A DNA stretch of 64,000 bases from Schistosoma haematobium. Lineage: Eukaryota > Platyhelminthes > Trematoda > Strigeidida > Schistosomatidae. Shown piece by piece: positions 22,196-32,160 of the stretch. The stretch spans positions 14,191,501 to 14,255,500 of the forward strand of contig NC_067201.1 of the NCBI RefSeq assembly GCF_000699445.3, read 5' to 3'. A program made the position numbers and the translations under genes. The notes below the pieces were generated by a model. It had not been told where the DNA came from. It worked only from the letters and a program-made list of their open reading frames with translations, and did not search any database. Positions within the stretch are counted from its first letter, which is position 1, and each line of letters starts with the position of its first letter.

Positions 22196-22540
22196 ATTAT
22201 GACAGATTAAAAGACAACACAAAACACTTAACTGTACAGTAATTATATTGTCCGATTACCACAACTGACACAGACTGTTTGTCTGTCCACGTGTCTATAA
22301 TGTGCTCTTAGTTCATTGTAATTGTAATTGTCAGATCCTCTCAATTGTCCAAAATTCTCATTCTCGCTTTCTTCTCTTATCTGAAATCAGCATTTATCTA
22401 CAGAGTCATCATTATTCAGGGAATCATCGGTGTCCAAATTGCAACTACCTGTCTCAAGTTCACAATTATCTACACCATTAAAAAATTTAGTTAAACACAA
22501 AACAGAACTAAAATTAAAATCACTTACTTCATTATCTATC

Positions 22541-23076
22541 TTAGCTTGGTCTCTGTTAAACTCTCCACATAATTATACCTCTTTCGCATGATTATGATTT
22601 ATCTCCTGCAATATAATCATCTAGTGTCTAATATATCTAACTGTAGAAGGTGATATTAACATCTTGGTATGTGTTATTATCATCTATAGCATATACATAA
22701 TGTTTAGAACACTCAGGACACCTAATGTTTTCACTATCAACCTATTTCTGCCATGAAAGTCGGACAAAACAGTGAAAATCAGCCGAAATTGTGATAAAGA
22801 CGGGAAAAACGATAAATCCAACCATGGTATCGTTAGTTGTAACGCAGTTTTGGTAGCCTTGACGACAATCCAATTTTTATGACGATATATGCCTCAATCA
22901 TGCTATTTCATAAAAAATAAAAAAATTGTCTACCATCAGTGTATACCTAAGTAGAAATAAGTGCTAGTCTGCGATGCAAACACTAAAAATGTATTTTCAA
23001 GGACTTCGCGATACCATGTAACGCAAAATTGAAAACCCCTTTTCACCTAATTAGGAAAACGGAAAATAGACTTTCA
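22541..23076. other. Unassigned sequence between unit copy 2 and CR1-2
   Basis: AT-rich stretch not repeated elsewhere in the window. No open frame of interest and no ribozyme or tRNA-like motif seen. It directly abuts the truncated RT of CR1-2. Confidence 0.4.
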
Positions 23077-25195
23077 AAACACATTTGGAAGTATTTATCG
23101 GCAACTGCCATGTTTGAGACCATTCAGATAATTTCTTCAGGTCATTTTGAAGTTCTAAGCTATCACTCTTACATCGTATCGTTCTCCATATCTTGACATC
23201 GTCAGCATATAGCAAGACCGATGATGATAGGAGACAAGGAAGGTCATTTACATACAAGAGGAATAGCACTGGCCCCAAAACTGTACCCTGGGGCACTCCA
23301 CTAAGCACAGTTTCCCAGCTAGATAACTTTGAGTTCACCCGAACTCTTTGTTGACGCCCAACTAAGAAGTCTTTTATCCACATCAATAAATTGCCTCCAA
23401 TCCCGACTTTTCTTAGCTTATATAACAGCCGGTTGTGCAGAACTTTATCAAAAGCTTTACTGAAATCAATGAAGGCGACGTCTACAGGTAGCTATTGGTC
23501 CTTAAGAGCACACCAGCTTTCACGAGCCACTAATAAGTTAGTGAGACAAGAGTAACCTATTCTGAAGCCGTGCTGCTTCTCCGAGAGGATCCGGTTTTTA
23601 TCGAGATACTTAAACAGCTCCCTCCGAATAATCTTTTCTAATATTTTAACAACCACACTAGTTAGGCTAACGGGGCGGTAGTTCTCAGGTTTGTGTTTCG
23701 TACCTGTTTCGAAGACACGACTTACTATGGCATTTTTCCAGTCTTTTGGTAAACGACCCTGCGTAACGGATAGGTTAAAGCATGTACTTAAAGGGCTTGC
23801 AACGAAGTTAGATAATTCCTTCGGTAGCCTAGGATGTAATTCATCGGGCCCCGTGGATTTGCCTATGTCAAGCTTATTTAGCAGACCAAAGACATCGAGT
23901 TCTCTGATGGTCACGCTATCCAGTGTATGTATGGGGGATCTGTATACACTGACGGGAAGGGCGCTTCTATGGTATACACGTTGCTAAAGTAGTTCGAGAA
24001 CACTTGAGCCTTACCAAAGTCGTCTTCCACTAACGATGAAGAAGTACTGTCTCCCCATAGAGCAAGAATATTTCCTTTTCTCCTTGTCCTTTGGTTTATA
24101 TAAGAATACAAGCGTTTAGGACATTCTATGGATTCCTTAACAAGTTTTTCTTCGTACAATTTTCTAGACTTACGGAGGGTTGAGGCACAAGTGTTCCGAG
24201 CCTTTCGATACTGAGATTTTGACTCATCAGTCCCCAGTAACCTAAATCTATCCCACATTTTCCTTTTCTTACGGAGAAGGATACGGACCTCCCTACTGAA
24301 CCATGGTGGTGAGTTTTTCGGCCCCTTTGGTATAGTCCAAGGGATGTGAGGTGTGGTAACTTTTAAGTATGAATTTCGAAATGCGTCCCAGGCCGTTTCA
24401 ATGGAGGACTCTGGGTCTATTGTCCAATCTATTAACGATGCTGAGTGCATGATGTCTGGTGTGTTTGCTTTCCAGACGTTGGGTCTGGACTGGACTGACG
24501 CGTCCTCATGACTGGCAGTTATATGGAAGTCGAAAGTTAAAACTGCGTGGTCACTTTTACTTAAGGGTGGCATATGATGGAGGTTCGCAACATCATCCTC
24601 ATAGTGAGTCAGTATAAGATCTAATAAGGATGATTCAGTGTCCGGATCGTACCTTGTCGCTTCTTTCACATGTTGCACTAGAGCACATGTGATAACCCCA
24701 TCAACTAGTTCCTGCTCGAAAGAATTCTCCGACGATTTAGTTCGCAGATTTTCCCAGTCTACCATAGGTGCATTAAAGTCCCCTAGGATTAGACATCGAC
24801 CACTTTGGGACCAAGTATTGAGACTGCTTAACAGGATCTCATTTGCCTCACAGCTTGGACTACGATAGACCAAACCAACCAGCAGCTCTTGTCCCTTGCA
24901 TTTTAGGCGGAGACTAACTAATTCACACGTCCCACCCTCATGGGATACACTATCGGTAATGTCAAATGGGATAGCATTCCTAATGAATAGAGCTACTCTC
25001 CCTTTGCGCTTTTGTGTTCTGTCGGCCCTTACTAACGTAAAGCCCTCGAAATCAAGTTCTATACTATCTATAGCCTGTGTCAGCCAGGTTTCTGTTACTG
25101 CGATTATATCTGGCTTTGTAGAGTCAATCTGTACACCTAGTTCCGATCGCTTATTAAGTAAGCTTCGTGCATTGGTGTAACAGATCCGAAGCCTG
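23051..25195 (-). pseudogene. CR1-2 pol: endonuclease + reverse transcriptase (broken, C-terminus missing)
   Basis: The frame is open from just inside the ORF1 stop (25197). The APE-like endonuclease begins RICYTNARSLLNKRSEL, with VTETWL, VYRSPS, LGDFNAPMVDW and KSDHAVLTF, all without a break. A 1-base deletion in a C run (plus-strand G run 23933-23937) ends this frame at 23911. RT follows in the next frame (STGPDELHP, NYRPVSLTS, QHGFRIGYSC), with an in-frame TAG at plus coordinates 23492-23494 just before VAFIDFSKAFD. It continues through SGVPQGTVLGP and YADD to the truncation. A full nuclease with a damaged RT; not functional. Confidence 0.88.
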
Positions 25196-26630
25196 TTTAA
25201 GTGCCTTCGTGCTTCACCCAGAGTGGCTTCGGCATCATTCTCTGTCGAAGTCTTACAACCCGAAAATTTACAATTTTCAGGTCCTTTTCGCCAGCGTCTA
25301 ACCTATGTTGTAGTTCTTTCTCGGCTTCCCGTCTTTTAACACGGTCTGCCAACGGTAGGTCATTTCGGATAAAGACTCCTGAACCCTTTAATTTGTGTCC
25401 ATTTTGTAAAATTAGGTCACGTTCGTTCGAAGAGCCGAATACTACTTTAAGCAGTCTGGAATGATTTGGTTTCGAGTCCGCTAGACTCCCTAGTCTGTAC
25501 ACCTTTAGCAAGGTGACCCCAGTCATATTTTGAGGCATGAGTTGATTAAGCAGCTGCCTAATCAGTACAATGTCATGCTCAAAACGAGCTTTACGTTCAG
25601 AGCTCTCGCTCTCCTTGATTCTATGAAAAATAGCTGATCTGTCGCTATGATCAGCTTTCGATTTTTCAACCACTTTTACGGGGGCAGGTTTCCCTTTTAT
25701 ATCAATACTTTTCTTCCTTACAACCTTTACCCATTCGTCAACGGTGCTGGTAGAAGCAATAACAGTTGCGTCAAACCTAGTGTTGGGTTTTGGGGGGTTG
25801 TCGACGACCTGAGAGGTCAGGTTATGTTTACCATTTGAAACCGATCGAGCCTTGCGATTGCGGCTCCTAGGTGTTTCCTGTTGAATCCCATCTGGGAGAC
25901 GGGGAACAGAAGACCCTACTTTTCTTGAGCTTTTTTTTAAGGCAGGCCTCTTTGGAGACTGCTTTTCCTTCTTTGACGGACGTGAGTCATCTATCACCGG
26001 ACTAACCTTAGTTTCCTTCACGTTGATTTGCGTGTCGACAGATCGAGTGCTGTTTGACGCGTTCCGACTATGCTTGCTAAAACACTTCTTTGCAGCATCA
26101 ACCAGTGAGATGGCCTCGGTTAGCAAACTGTTTGCATCCGAGCAGCACTGTTGACAAAGCCACACACAACCCTTCTTACTGAACCGTTTGAAAGCAGCAG
26201 GCGTTAAGTTCGTGCAAACTTCGTGGTACCAGCCTTTGCACTCGTCGCACTGCATGCCGCTTTCAACAGGATAACGACAACTCGGACGTTGACACCTGCT
26301 TTTTTTACACTGTCCGGTCATTTAGGAGGGGTTCTTTTTTAAACTGTGACGATACTCAGAACAAAAAAAATTTATCAATGACCAAAAGTGAAGGGCTGTA
26401 GATTGCTAGGACCAAAAGTACCAAAACATACAGATGAAAAAAGAGGTACTCAAGAGAACCAACGACAAAACTAATTGACAGAACAATACGAACGATACTC
26501 TAGTCGAATACTTTAACTGAAATAAACTCAATTAAAGTGAAAACAGTAGTCTTGATACGTAATAAACGATCAAAACAAACAAATTTACTCAACGAGTAAA
26601 AATACCACTGTCATTTTAAAATAAAAAATA
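23077..26630 (-). mobile_element. CR1-like non-LTR retrotransposon CR1-2, 3'-truncated
   Basis: Minus-strand element with 5' UTR (about 26630-26322), intact ORF1 and a pol that stops being recognisable just after the RT catalytic core (KCVL near 23085). The C-terminal domain and 3' UTR seen in CR1-1 are missing. It is related to CR1-1 but clearly another subfamily. Its 5' edge abuts the left end of unit copy 3. Confidence 0.85.
25197..26321 (-). CDS. CR1-2 ORF1, PHD-type zinc finger protein, intact
   Basis: 374 codons. N-terminal finger C10-x4-C15-x9-C25-x2-C28-x4-H33-x2-C36-x19-C56-x2-C59, a PHD-type pattern. A Lys/Ser/Pro-rich linker follows (about residues 90-200), then a conserved C-terminal half (HSDRSAIFHRIKES, KARFEHDI, LLKVYRLGSLAD, SGVFIRNDLPLADRVKRREAE, MPKPLWV) shared with CR1-1. 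The stop overlaps the first codons of pol in another frame, as in CR1-1, so the two ORFs are tightly coupled. It is not a host PHD gene: the same two-ORF layout occurs in CR1-1, directly upstream of an endonuclease-RT. The function is inferred as RNA or chromatin binding during retrotransposition. Confidence 0.85.
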   Translation of the reverse strand: MTGQCKKSRCQRPSCRYPVESGMQCDECKGWYHEVCTNLTPAAFKRFSKKGCVWLCQQCCSDANSLLTEAISLVDAAKKCFSKHSRNASNSTRSVDTQINVKETKVSPVIDDSRPSKKEKQSPKRPALKKSSRKVGSSVPRLPDGIQQETPRSRNRKARSVSNGKHNLTSQVVDNPPKPNTRFDATVIASTSTVDEWVKVVRKKSIDIKGKPAPVKVVEKSKADHSDRSAIFHRIKESESSERKARFEHDIVLIRQLLNQLMPQNMTGVTLLKVYRLGSLADSKPNHSRLLKVVFGSSNERDLILQNGHKLKGSGVFIRNDLPLADRVKRREAEKELQHRLDAGEKDLKIVNFRVVRLRQRMMPKPLWVKHEGT

Positions 26631-27352
26631 CACTCGGACCAAAATTAGAAAACATACACGGATATGAAGGAGTCTACCAGGAAAACTGAATCTTCACTGG
26701 TAAGCATACACCCAGGATTAACACAGGTCATCTGACCTACTATTATTCTTATTACGGACGACTATATTGCATCCTCAAGGTCGACCGAATTCCCGTCTAC
26801 TTGATGTTAAATTTAGTTCTCGTGAAAATGTCAGTCATATTCCAACCAGTCCGAAAGCAGTGTATGAACAAACCTGATCATCCTTCTTATCCTAAGATGC
26901 TTGTACAATGTCCACCTCTACTCTGACCATTTGCTTAATCTAAACTCACGTTTTTCATTCTTATTCCAGAATGAGATTATGCTCACCAAATCAGCCTTCA
27001 TGACTAACGTAAGTGGCTGACTGACTAAGGTTTTCCGTCATTTTACTCCTTACTCTCATCATCGTTCTCATAAATGACATTGATTTCGAACAAGCATTCT
27101 TGATTGATTTACAGTCACGTGACTCGATTGACTTTTTCTATTCAAATTTGAATGGAAATACTCTAAACATATGTCAAGTCTATATAATATCAGTCTAGAG
27201 CGATGATAATCAGTTTGTAAAAACGCATTTGCTGAGCGGTCTAATCATATAACGCTCGCAAATAAGTGATTATATCTATGGACAGTCATATGGATTGTGG
27301 ACAAAACTGTCTTAATGATTGTTATTACCATTATTTCTACTGCAACTTCTAC

Positions 27353-27889
27353 TGTGGTGGATCAAAAAGTATAATAACCAAAAATTAGCGATAAAGTTAT
27401 TGCGTCCAAAAGTTATTGCGACAATAACAATTTATAAATTAGTAATACAAATTTAAAGTTCAGGGACGTTACTTAAATCAGCTGGTTGTTGCATATTCTG
27501 TTGAGTTTTGGTCCCAAAAATCCACAATTATAAATGAGTAATAATTCCAATGAGGTAAATATGACTCCAGTAAGTTTCTTTGACGTAGGGTGTAATAGAA
27601 ATGGCACAGCAGTCTAAAATGTGGATAATATTTGATTTAGAATGCGATCAGCTCGATAACGCGTGAGAATAGAACAAGGAGCATGTTTGTGTAATAGTGT
27701 ATTTGCGAACAACCAAAAATTTGTCACGCTATGTTAGTATCACAACGGAAAAAGTGGTCAAGATCATTTACTAAAACAACAGGAACAATCATTTAATGAT
27801 AAATGTACATGTAGTGAGAAATTGACAAAATAAATACCAATAATATTGAAAACTATTTACAAAATAAGCTTGCCAGATCTACCTCCACA
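27353..27889 (-). repeat. G3 3' LTR
   Basis: 537 bp; on the minus strand it starts TGTGGAGGTAGATCTGG and ends TTTTTGATCCACCACA. It shares blocks with the G1 LTR (AAGCTTATTTTGTAAATAG, GTTGTTTTAGT, TTATAATTGTGGATTT) separated by divergent stretches. Confidence 0.88.
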
Positions 27890-27903
27890 TAGCTCCCCCC
27901 AGA
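27890..27903 (-). promoter_or_regulatory. G3 polypurine tract
   Basis: On the minus strand TCTGGGGGGAGCTA directly precedes the LTR, identical to G1. Confidence 0.78.
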
Positions 27904-28381
27904 GTGTCCGGAGGTAACACTGGTTATAATAACAAAAAAATATACGAATACGATATATATGTATATACAGAAATAATATTTACAGTTATAGCTAACAAAA
28001 ATGTGGAGATGAGTATGACATGTAGCAGAGATGTAGCATAGCATAATAAACACACACACAAAAATGAAGACACTGTCATTTCTTGTCTTGGTTGGCTAAC
28101 GATGATAATATTAATGTGCAAAGCTGCTAGTGATCCCCCCCAAAAAATGAACTGTTTATTTATTTATTTATTTTCTTTTTTGTACAATAAATGGGTAATT
28201 AAATACAGTTTACTCGTTTATTATAGTAACAAAAAATTTTTTTATAAAAAAAATAAATGTGACAAAACGAATAATTGTGGAAAAATGTGATTATGTACAC
28301 TGTGAAAAAGAAAAAGAAATTTTTTTTGGGGTGAAATAAGTAGTGTGTGACATAGGTAGGTGTGTGCTTTGTTTTTGTTTT
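27904..28381 (-). other. G3 3' untranslated region
   Basis: AT-rich, with homopolymer runs. The only conserved block recognised is the segment next to the polypurine tract. Open frames here are low-complexity. Confidence 0.65.
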
Positions 28382-31300
28382 TTAATCGATGAAATGGACA
28401 TAACGCTTGGGTTTGTTTATAGGTCTGCCGGAGCGTGTTAAACAAGAAGGCTTAGTATTAGGTTTTTATCCTTCACTGGTTTTTCAGTCACTGATGAGAG
28501 GGGTTGATTGTCAACAGCGTTGTCTTCTTTGACTTGAGTAGCTTCATAGAAAGCAGGTTTGATTCTGTCTATAGAAATAGTCTGCTTGTTGCCATCTCTG
28601 ATGATGATGAAGTATTTTTGTGTGCGTTTAATTACTTTATATGGACCTTTGTATGGTTGTTTCAATGGTTTTTTAACCGCATCTACTCGGACGAAAACGA
28701 ATTTGCACGTTTCAAGGTTTTTATCAAGTTGGACTCGATTGTTGTGTTCGCGAGGGGATATTGCTTTAATATTCTGCATCGTTTGTAATAGGCGACTTGC
28801 GAAGTGGGTAGAATCCCCGTGCGTTGTGGGTTCATAGCTGACTAGTTGACCAGGTAACGTTAGAGTTGTACCATAGACTAACTCGGCGGCTGTACATCCA
28901 ATGTCTTCCTTTATGGTTGAACGAATACCGAGGAGTACAAGCGGTAAGGCATCGCTCCACTTCGATGAGTCAGCTTGCGCCATCAGTGAGCTTTTTAATT
29001 GGCGATGGAATCTTTCAACCATGCCATTAGCTGCTGGGTGGTAAGCTGTGGTTTTTATATGGTTGACCCCTAGAAGTTTAGTGAACTCCTGAAAAAGGAC
29101 AGATTGAAATTGGGGACCACGATCTGTTGTGATTATTGATGGTACTCCATAGTTAGATACCCAGCGGTCGAGGAAGACTGAAGCGACGGTTTCTGCCGAA
29201 GTGCCTTTTATAGGGCAGGCTATGGCCCATCTTGTGAACCTGTCCACCGCAGTGAGAATGTGGTTGAAGGAGATTGACGGAGGGAGTGGCCCAACTAAGT
29301 CCAAATGAATATGTTGAAAACGTTTGTCGGGAATAGGGAATTCCCCAATCGGGCTGATAGTGTGTTTTTGGATTTTGCTGCGTTGGCACTGGAGGCAGTT
29401 ACGTGTCCAACGTTTAACATCCGAAATGATTTTTGGCCAAACAAAGCGTTCTGTGATAAGCTTCGTGGTAGCTCTGATGCCTGGATGCGACAGTCCATGT
29501 AGCCGTTGAAATATTTTTCGTCGATAGGGTTGTGGCACAAAGGGGCGATTGTTACCCGTTGAAGTGTCGCAAATAATAGATGCATCTGAGAAAGGAATGG
29601 GTACAGGTTTAAGATTCAAGTTAGACTTCTCGTTGCAGATCTTCAAATCTACATCGTCCACTTGTAGTTTAGCTAAAGCTTCAAGACTGATGTTGTGGTT
29701 GTGTACCATCATGTTGATATCCTTTCTAGATAGAGCGTCAGCGACAATGTTGGAGGAGCCTTTGATGAACTGGATGTCCGTAGTGAATTGAGAAATGTAA
29801 TCCAGTTGTCTGGCTTCCCGTGGAGAATGTTTGTCGTAGGTCGTGTTGAAGGAAAAGCAAAGTGGTTTATGATCAGTCATAATGGTGAAATCGCGTCCCT
29901 GAGGGAGGAAGTTGAAGTGTTTTACAGCTAAGTACATAGCCAGAAGTTCGCGTCCGAAGGTGCTATAACGCTCTTGAGTTGATGATAATCGTTTGGAGAA
30001 GAACGTTATAGGAGTAATCTTGCCGTTAACGCGTTACTGTAATACTGCTCCTACTGCTTTTTGGGAGGCGTCAGTGCAGAGGATGAGGTTTGTTGTGGGA
30101 TCGGTGTTTAGGTGCTGTAGCATGGTAGCATTGGATATCATCAACTTTGCTTTCTCGAATGCTGTTTTGGCGTCAGGGGGTAGGTTGAATGTCTGACTCT
30201 TCTCTCTCTTCGTACCTTTTTTGTCGGCTTTCAGCAGATCGGTTAATGGCCGTAATACTTCAGCACAACGTGGTAAGAAGCGGCGATAAAAATTACACAT
30301 ACCGAGGAAGCGTCGTGATGACTTCACCGAGGTTGGTTCGGGGTAGTTAGTAATATCTTCAACTTTCGTCCGAAGTGGTTTGATCCCTTGTGAGTCGATG
30401 TAATGTCCCAAAAACTCTAAGGCTGGGACTGCGGATATGCATTTCGAAGGATTGATGACAACACCATGTTTTTAAAACGATCAAAAAGGATCTGGACATG
30501 TTGGATGTGCTCTTCTAAAGATGAGCTTGCAATCAGAACATCGTCGATGTAGGCAAACACGAAATCAAGGCCTCTTGTTACGTCATCCATGAAGCGTTGG
30601 AATGTCTGCGCAGCGTTTTTCAGTCCGAATGGCATCCTTAGAAACTCAAACAAACCAAAAGGTGTGATTATGGCTGTTTTCTCGATGTCTTCTGGTGCCA
30701 TCGGAATTTGATGGTATGCGCACACGAGGTCAAGTTTCGAGAAGATGCATTTACCATGTAAATTTAACGAGAAGTCATGTATATGAGGGATAGGGGACCT
30801 ATCAGGGATGGTTTGATTATTCATACGGCGATAGTCACCACACGGACGCCAATCTTGGTCTTTCTTTGGTACCATGTGTAACGGCGAGGCCCAAGGGCTG
30901 TTGGATGGTCTGATAATACCAAGTTGCATCATATGTTCGAATTCTCTTTTAGCTACTTGCAACTTGCTTGGCGGTAGTCTCCTCACCCTGGCGCTAATAG
31001 GTGGACCGGTGGTAATGATGTGGTGTTGCACCTGATGTGGATTACATTCCCTTTGATAATCTGATCTCGTGATGCATTCGTATTCTGACAGAATGTCGTT
31101 GAAAACGTTGTTCGCAGGTTTCATTATCCGTACTCCATGGATTTCATAGTCGTTGGAAGGTGTACCATCTACTTGTAAACGTGTATTTGCGTCGATTAAT
31201 CTCTTCTTGGTCATATCTACTAACAAATTGTAGGCACTGAGGAAATCAGCTTCGAGGATGGGTCGTTTGACTTGGGCAACTATAAAAACCCATGTGAATC

Positions 31301-31525
31301 GTCTTCGGAGTCCGAGGTCTAATATAAGAGGTCGCTCTCCGTAAGTTTTGATAATTGATTCGTTAGCCGCAATGAGAGACAGCTTAGTGTTTGTTGTCTT
31401 CGGGAGAGGTGAAGTGGGATAATGCTAATTTCTGCTCCTGTATCGACTAAAAAATCCGAGCCAGAAATGCGATCCCTGATGTAAAAGAGACGGCTAACTT
31501 GTTGGCCAGTAACAGACGCCGCCAT
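28382..31525 (-). pseudogene. G3 pol: protease, RT, RNase H, integrase (several lesions)
   Basis: Starts MAASVTGQQVSRLFY at the conserved TAATG position, then [12 protein letters not shown] frameshift after SRRQQ breaks the protease C-terminus. RT is complete in motifs ([30 protein letters not shown]) but a 1-base deletion in an A run near 30475 ends that frame at 30417. RNase H begins in the next frame ([12 protein letters not shown] to GAVLQ) and is cut by TAA at 30034-30036. RNase H and integrase then continue ([51 protein letters not shown]). A last frameshift near 28460 separates the basic tail (KPKRYVHFID, ending about 28382). More decayed than G1. Confidence 0.9.
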
Positions 31526-31537
31526 TACTGTCTAGCA

Positions 31538-31612
31538 GTAGTTCGAATAGCAGCAGTAGTGGTAGTAGTAGTGATATTATTATTACTATTTTTGTTATTA
31601 TTACGAATATTA
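31538..31612. repeat. GTA/ATT trinucleotide microsatellite (copy 3)
   Basis: Shortened version of the block at 966-1083, starting at the G3 deletion junction. Confidence 0.75.
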
Positions 31613-31615
31613 ACG

Positions 31616-31812
31616 TTAGTCAGTGAATTTCCTCCATGAATGGATGTTCATCATCTACTCTTATTGGATCACTTGATTTTATTTGTTTCTGCAACCACTT
31701 AGGTACATGTTCGCACACCCTAATTTGGAGATCACGATTACTCCTCCACATGTATATGTGGCCACACACACATTCAAATTGATAAACACAGTGGCATGTG
31801 ACCCAATCTTTC
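31616..31812 (-). pseudogene. Penelope-like element, GIY-YIG nuclease C-terminal fragment (copy 3)
   Basis: On the minus strand reads TCHCVYQFECVCGHIYMWRSNRD and LQIRVCEHVPKWLQK to the PFMEEIH end. The CVYQFECVCGHIY part is closer to a normal GIY-YIG domain than the CVCRFECVFGHIY of copies 1 and 2, so this piece derives from a less decayed copy. Upstream RT sequence is absent; homology stops at about 31812. Confidence 0.8.
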
Positions 31813-32113
31813 ATAATTCGACGGTGATGCCTAGAATGGAGACAAAATATTTCATTAATAATAAGTGAATCTCGAAACTACACATAGGTCTTTTTTTTAA
31901 AGTTTGTGAGTGATATATAACGAGTATCAATCTGGTTCTTTAAGCAAAACATGATACTAACTTGATGGTTCCAACAATTCTTACATCACTGAACTCATGA
32001 AAAGAATTAATTGATCGACGATCGTTAATTATATACCCAAGACAAGCCAGAAAATCAAGAATGATCAGGAAGCATTTAGCGGGTAACCAAATGGAGATAT
32101 ATATACAAATACA

Positions 32114-32160
<47 letters not shown>

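Larger units (their letters stand above)
3737..22540. repeat. Composite repeat unit, copy 2 (split by three retrotransposons)
   Basis: The unit is present as 3737-3867, 7984-11084, 16802-16929 and 22200-22540. The gaps are filled by CR1-1, G1 and G2. The left edge matches the left edge of copy 3 at about 26629 (ACACTCGGACCAAAA). The right edge matches copy 1 up to about 3419. Joining the segments on paper gives a continuous match to copy 1 (and to copy 3 at the left), with a 4-base duplication at each LTR element. Confidence 0.9.
27353..31534 (-). mobile_element. Gypsy-type LTR retrotransposon G3, 5'-deleted
   Basis: Minus-strand relative of G1, retaining pol from just before the protease, the 3' UTR, polypurine tract and 3' LTR. 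The 5' LTR, leader and gag are absent. The broken end at about 31534 joins the unit's trinucleotide block. The LTR termini (TGTGG...CCACA) match G1, but the LTR body is clearly diverged, so it is another subfamily. No TSD can be read because one end is lost. Confidence 0.9.
26631..31812. repeat. Composite repeat unit, copy 3 (partly deleted, split by G3)
   Basis: 26631-27352 matches the left end of copy 2 and then window positions 1-446 of copy 1. It keeps the uninterrupted site where CR1-1 entered copy 2. After G3 the unit resumes at about 31535, equivalent to about 1013 of copy 1, so the intervening ~565 bp is missing. Homology ends at about 31812, inside the nuclease region, where single-copy sequence begins. 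The left part is nearly identical to the other copies; the right part differs by about 2%. Confidence 0.88.

Noticed and set aside
25197..26321. A host PHD-finger gene
   Set aside because: It has the same two-ORF layout as CR1-1 and lies directly before an endonuclease-RT, so it is retroelement ORF1.
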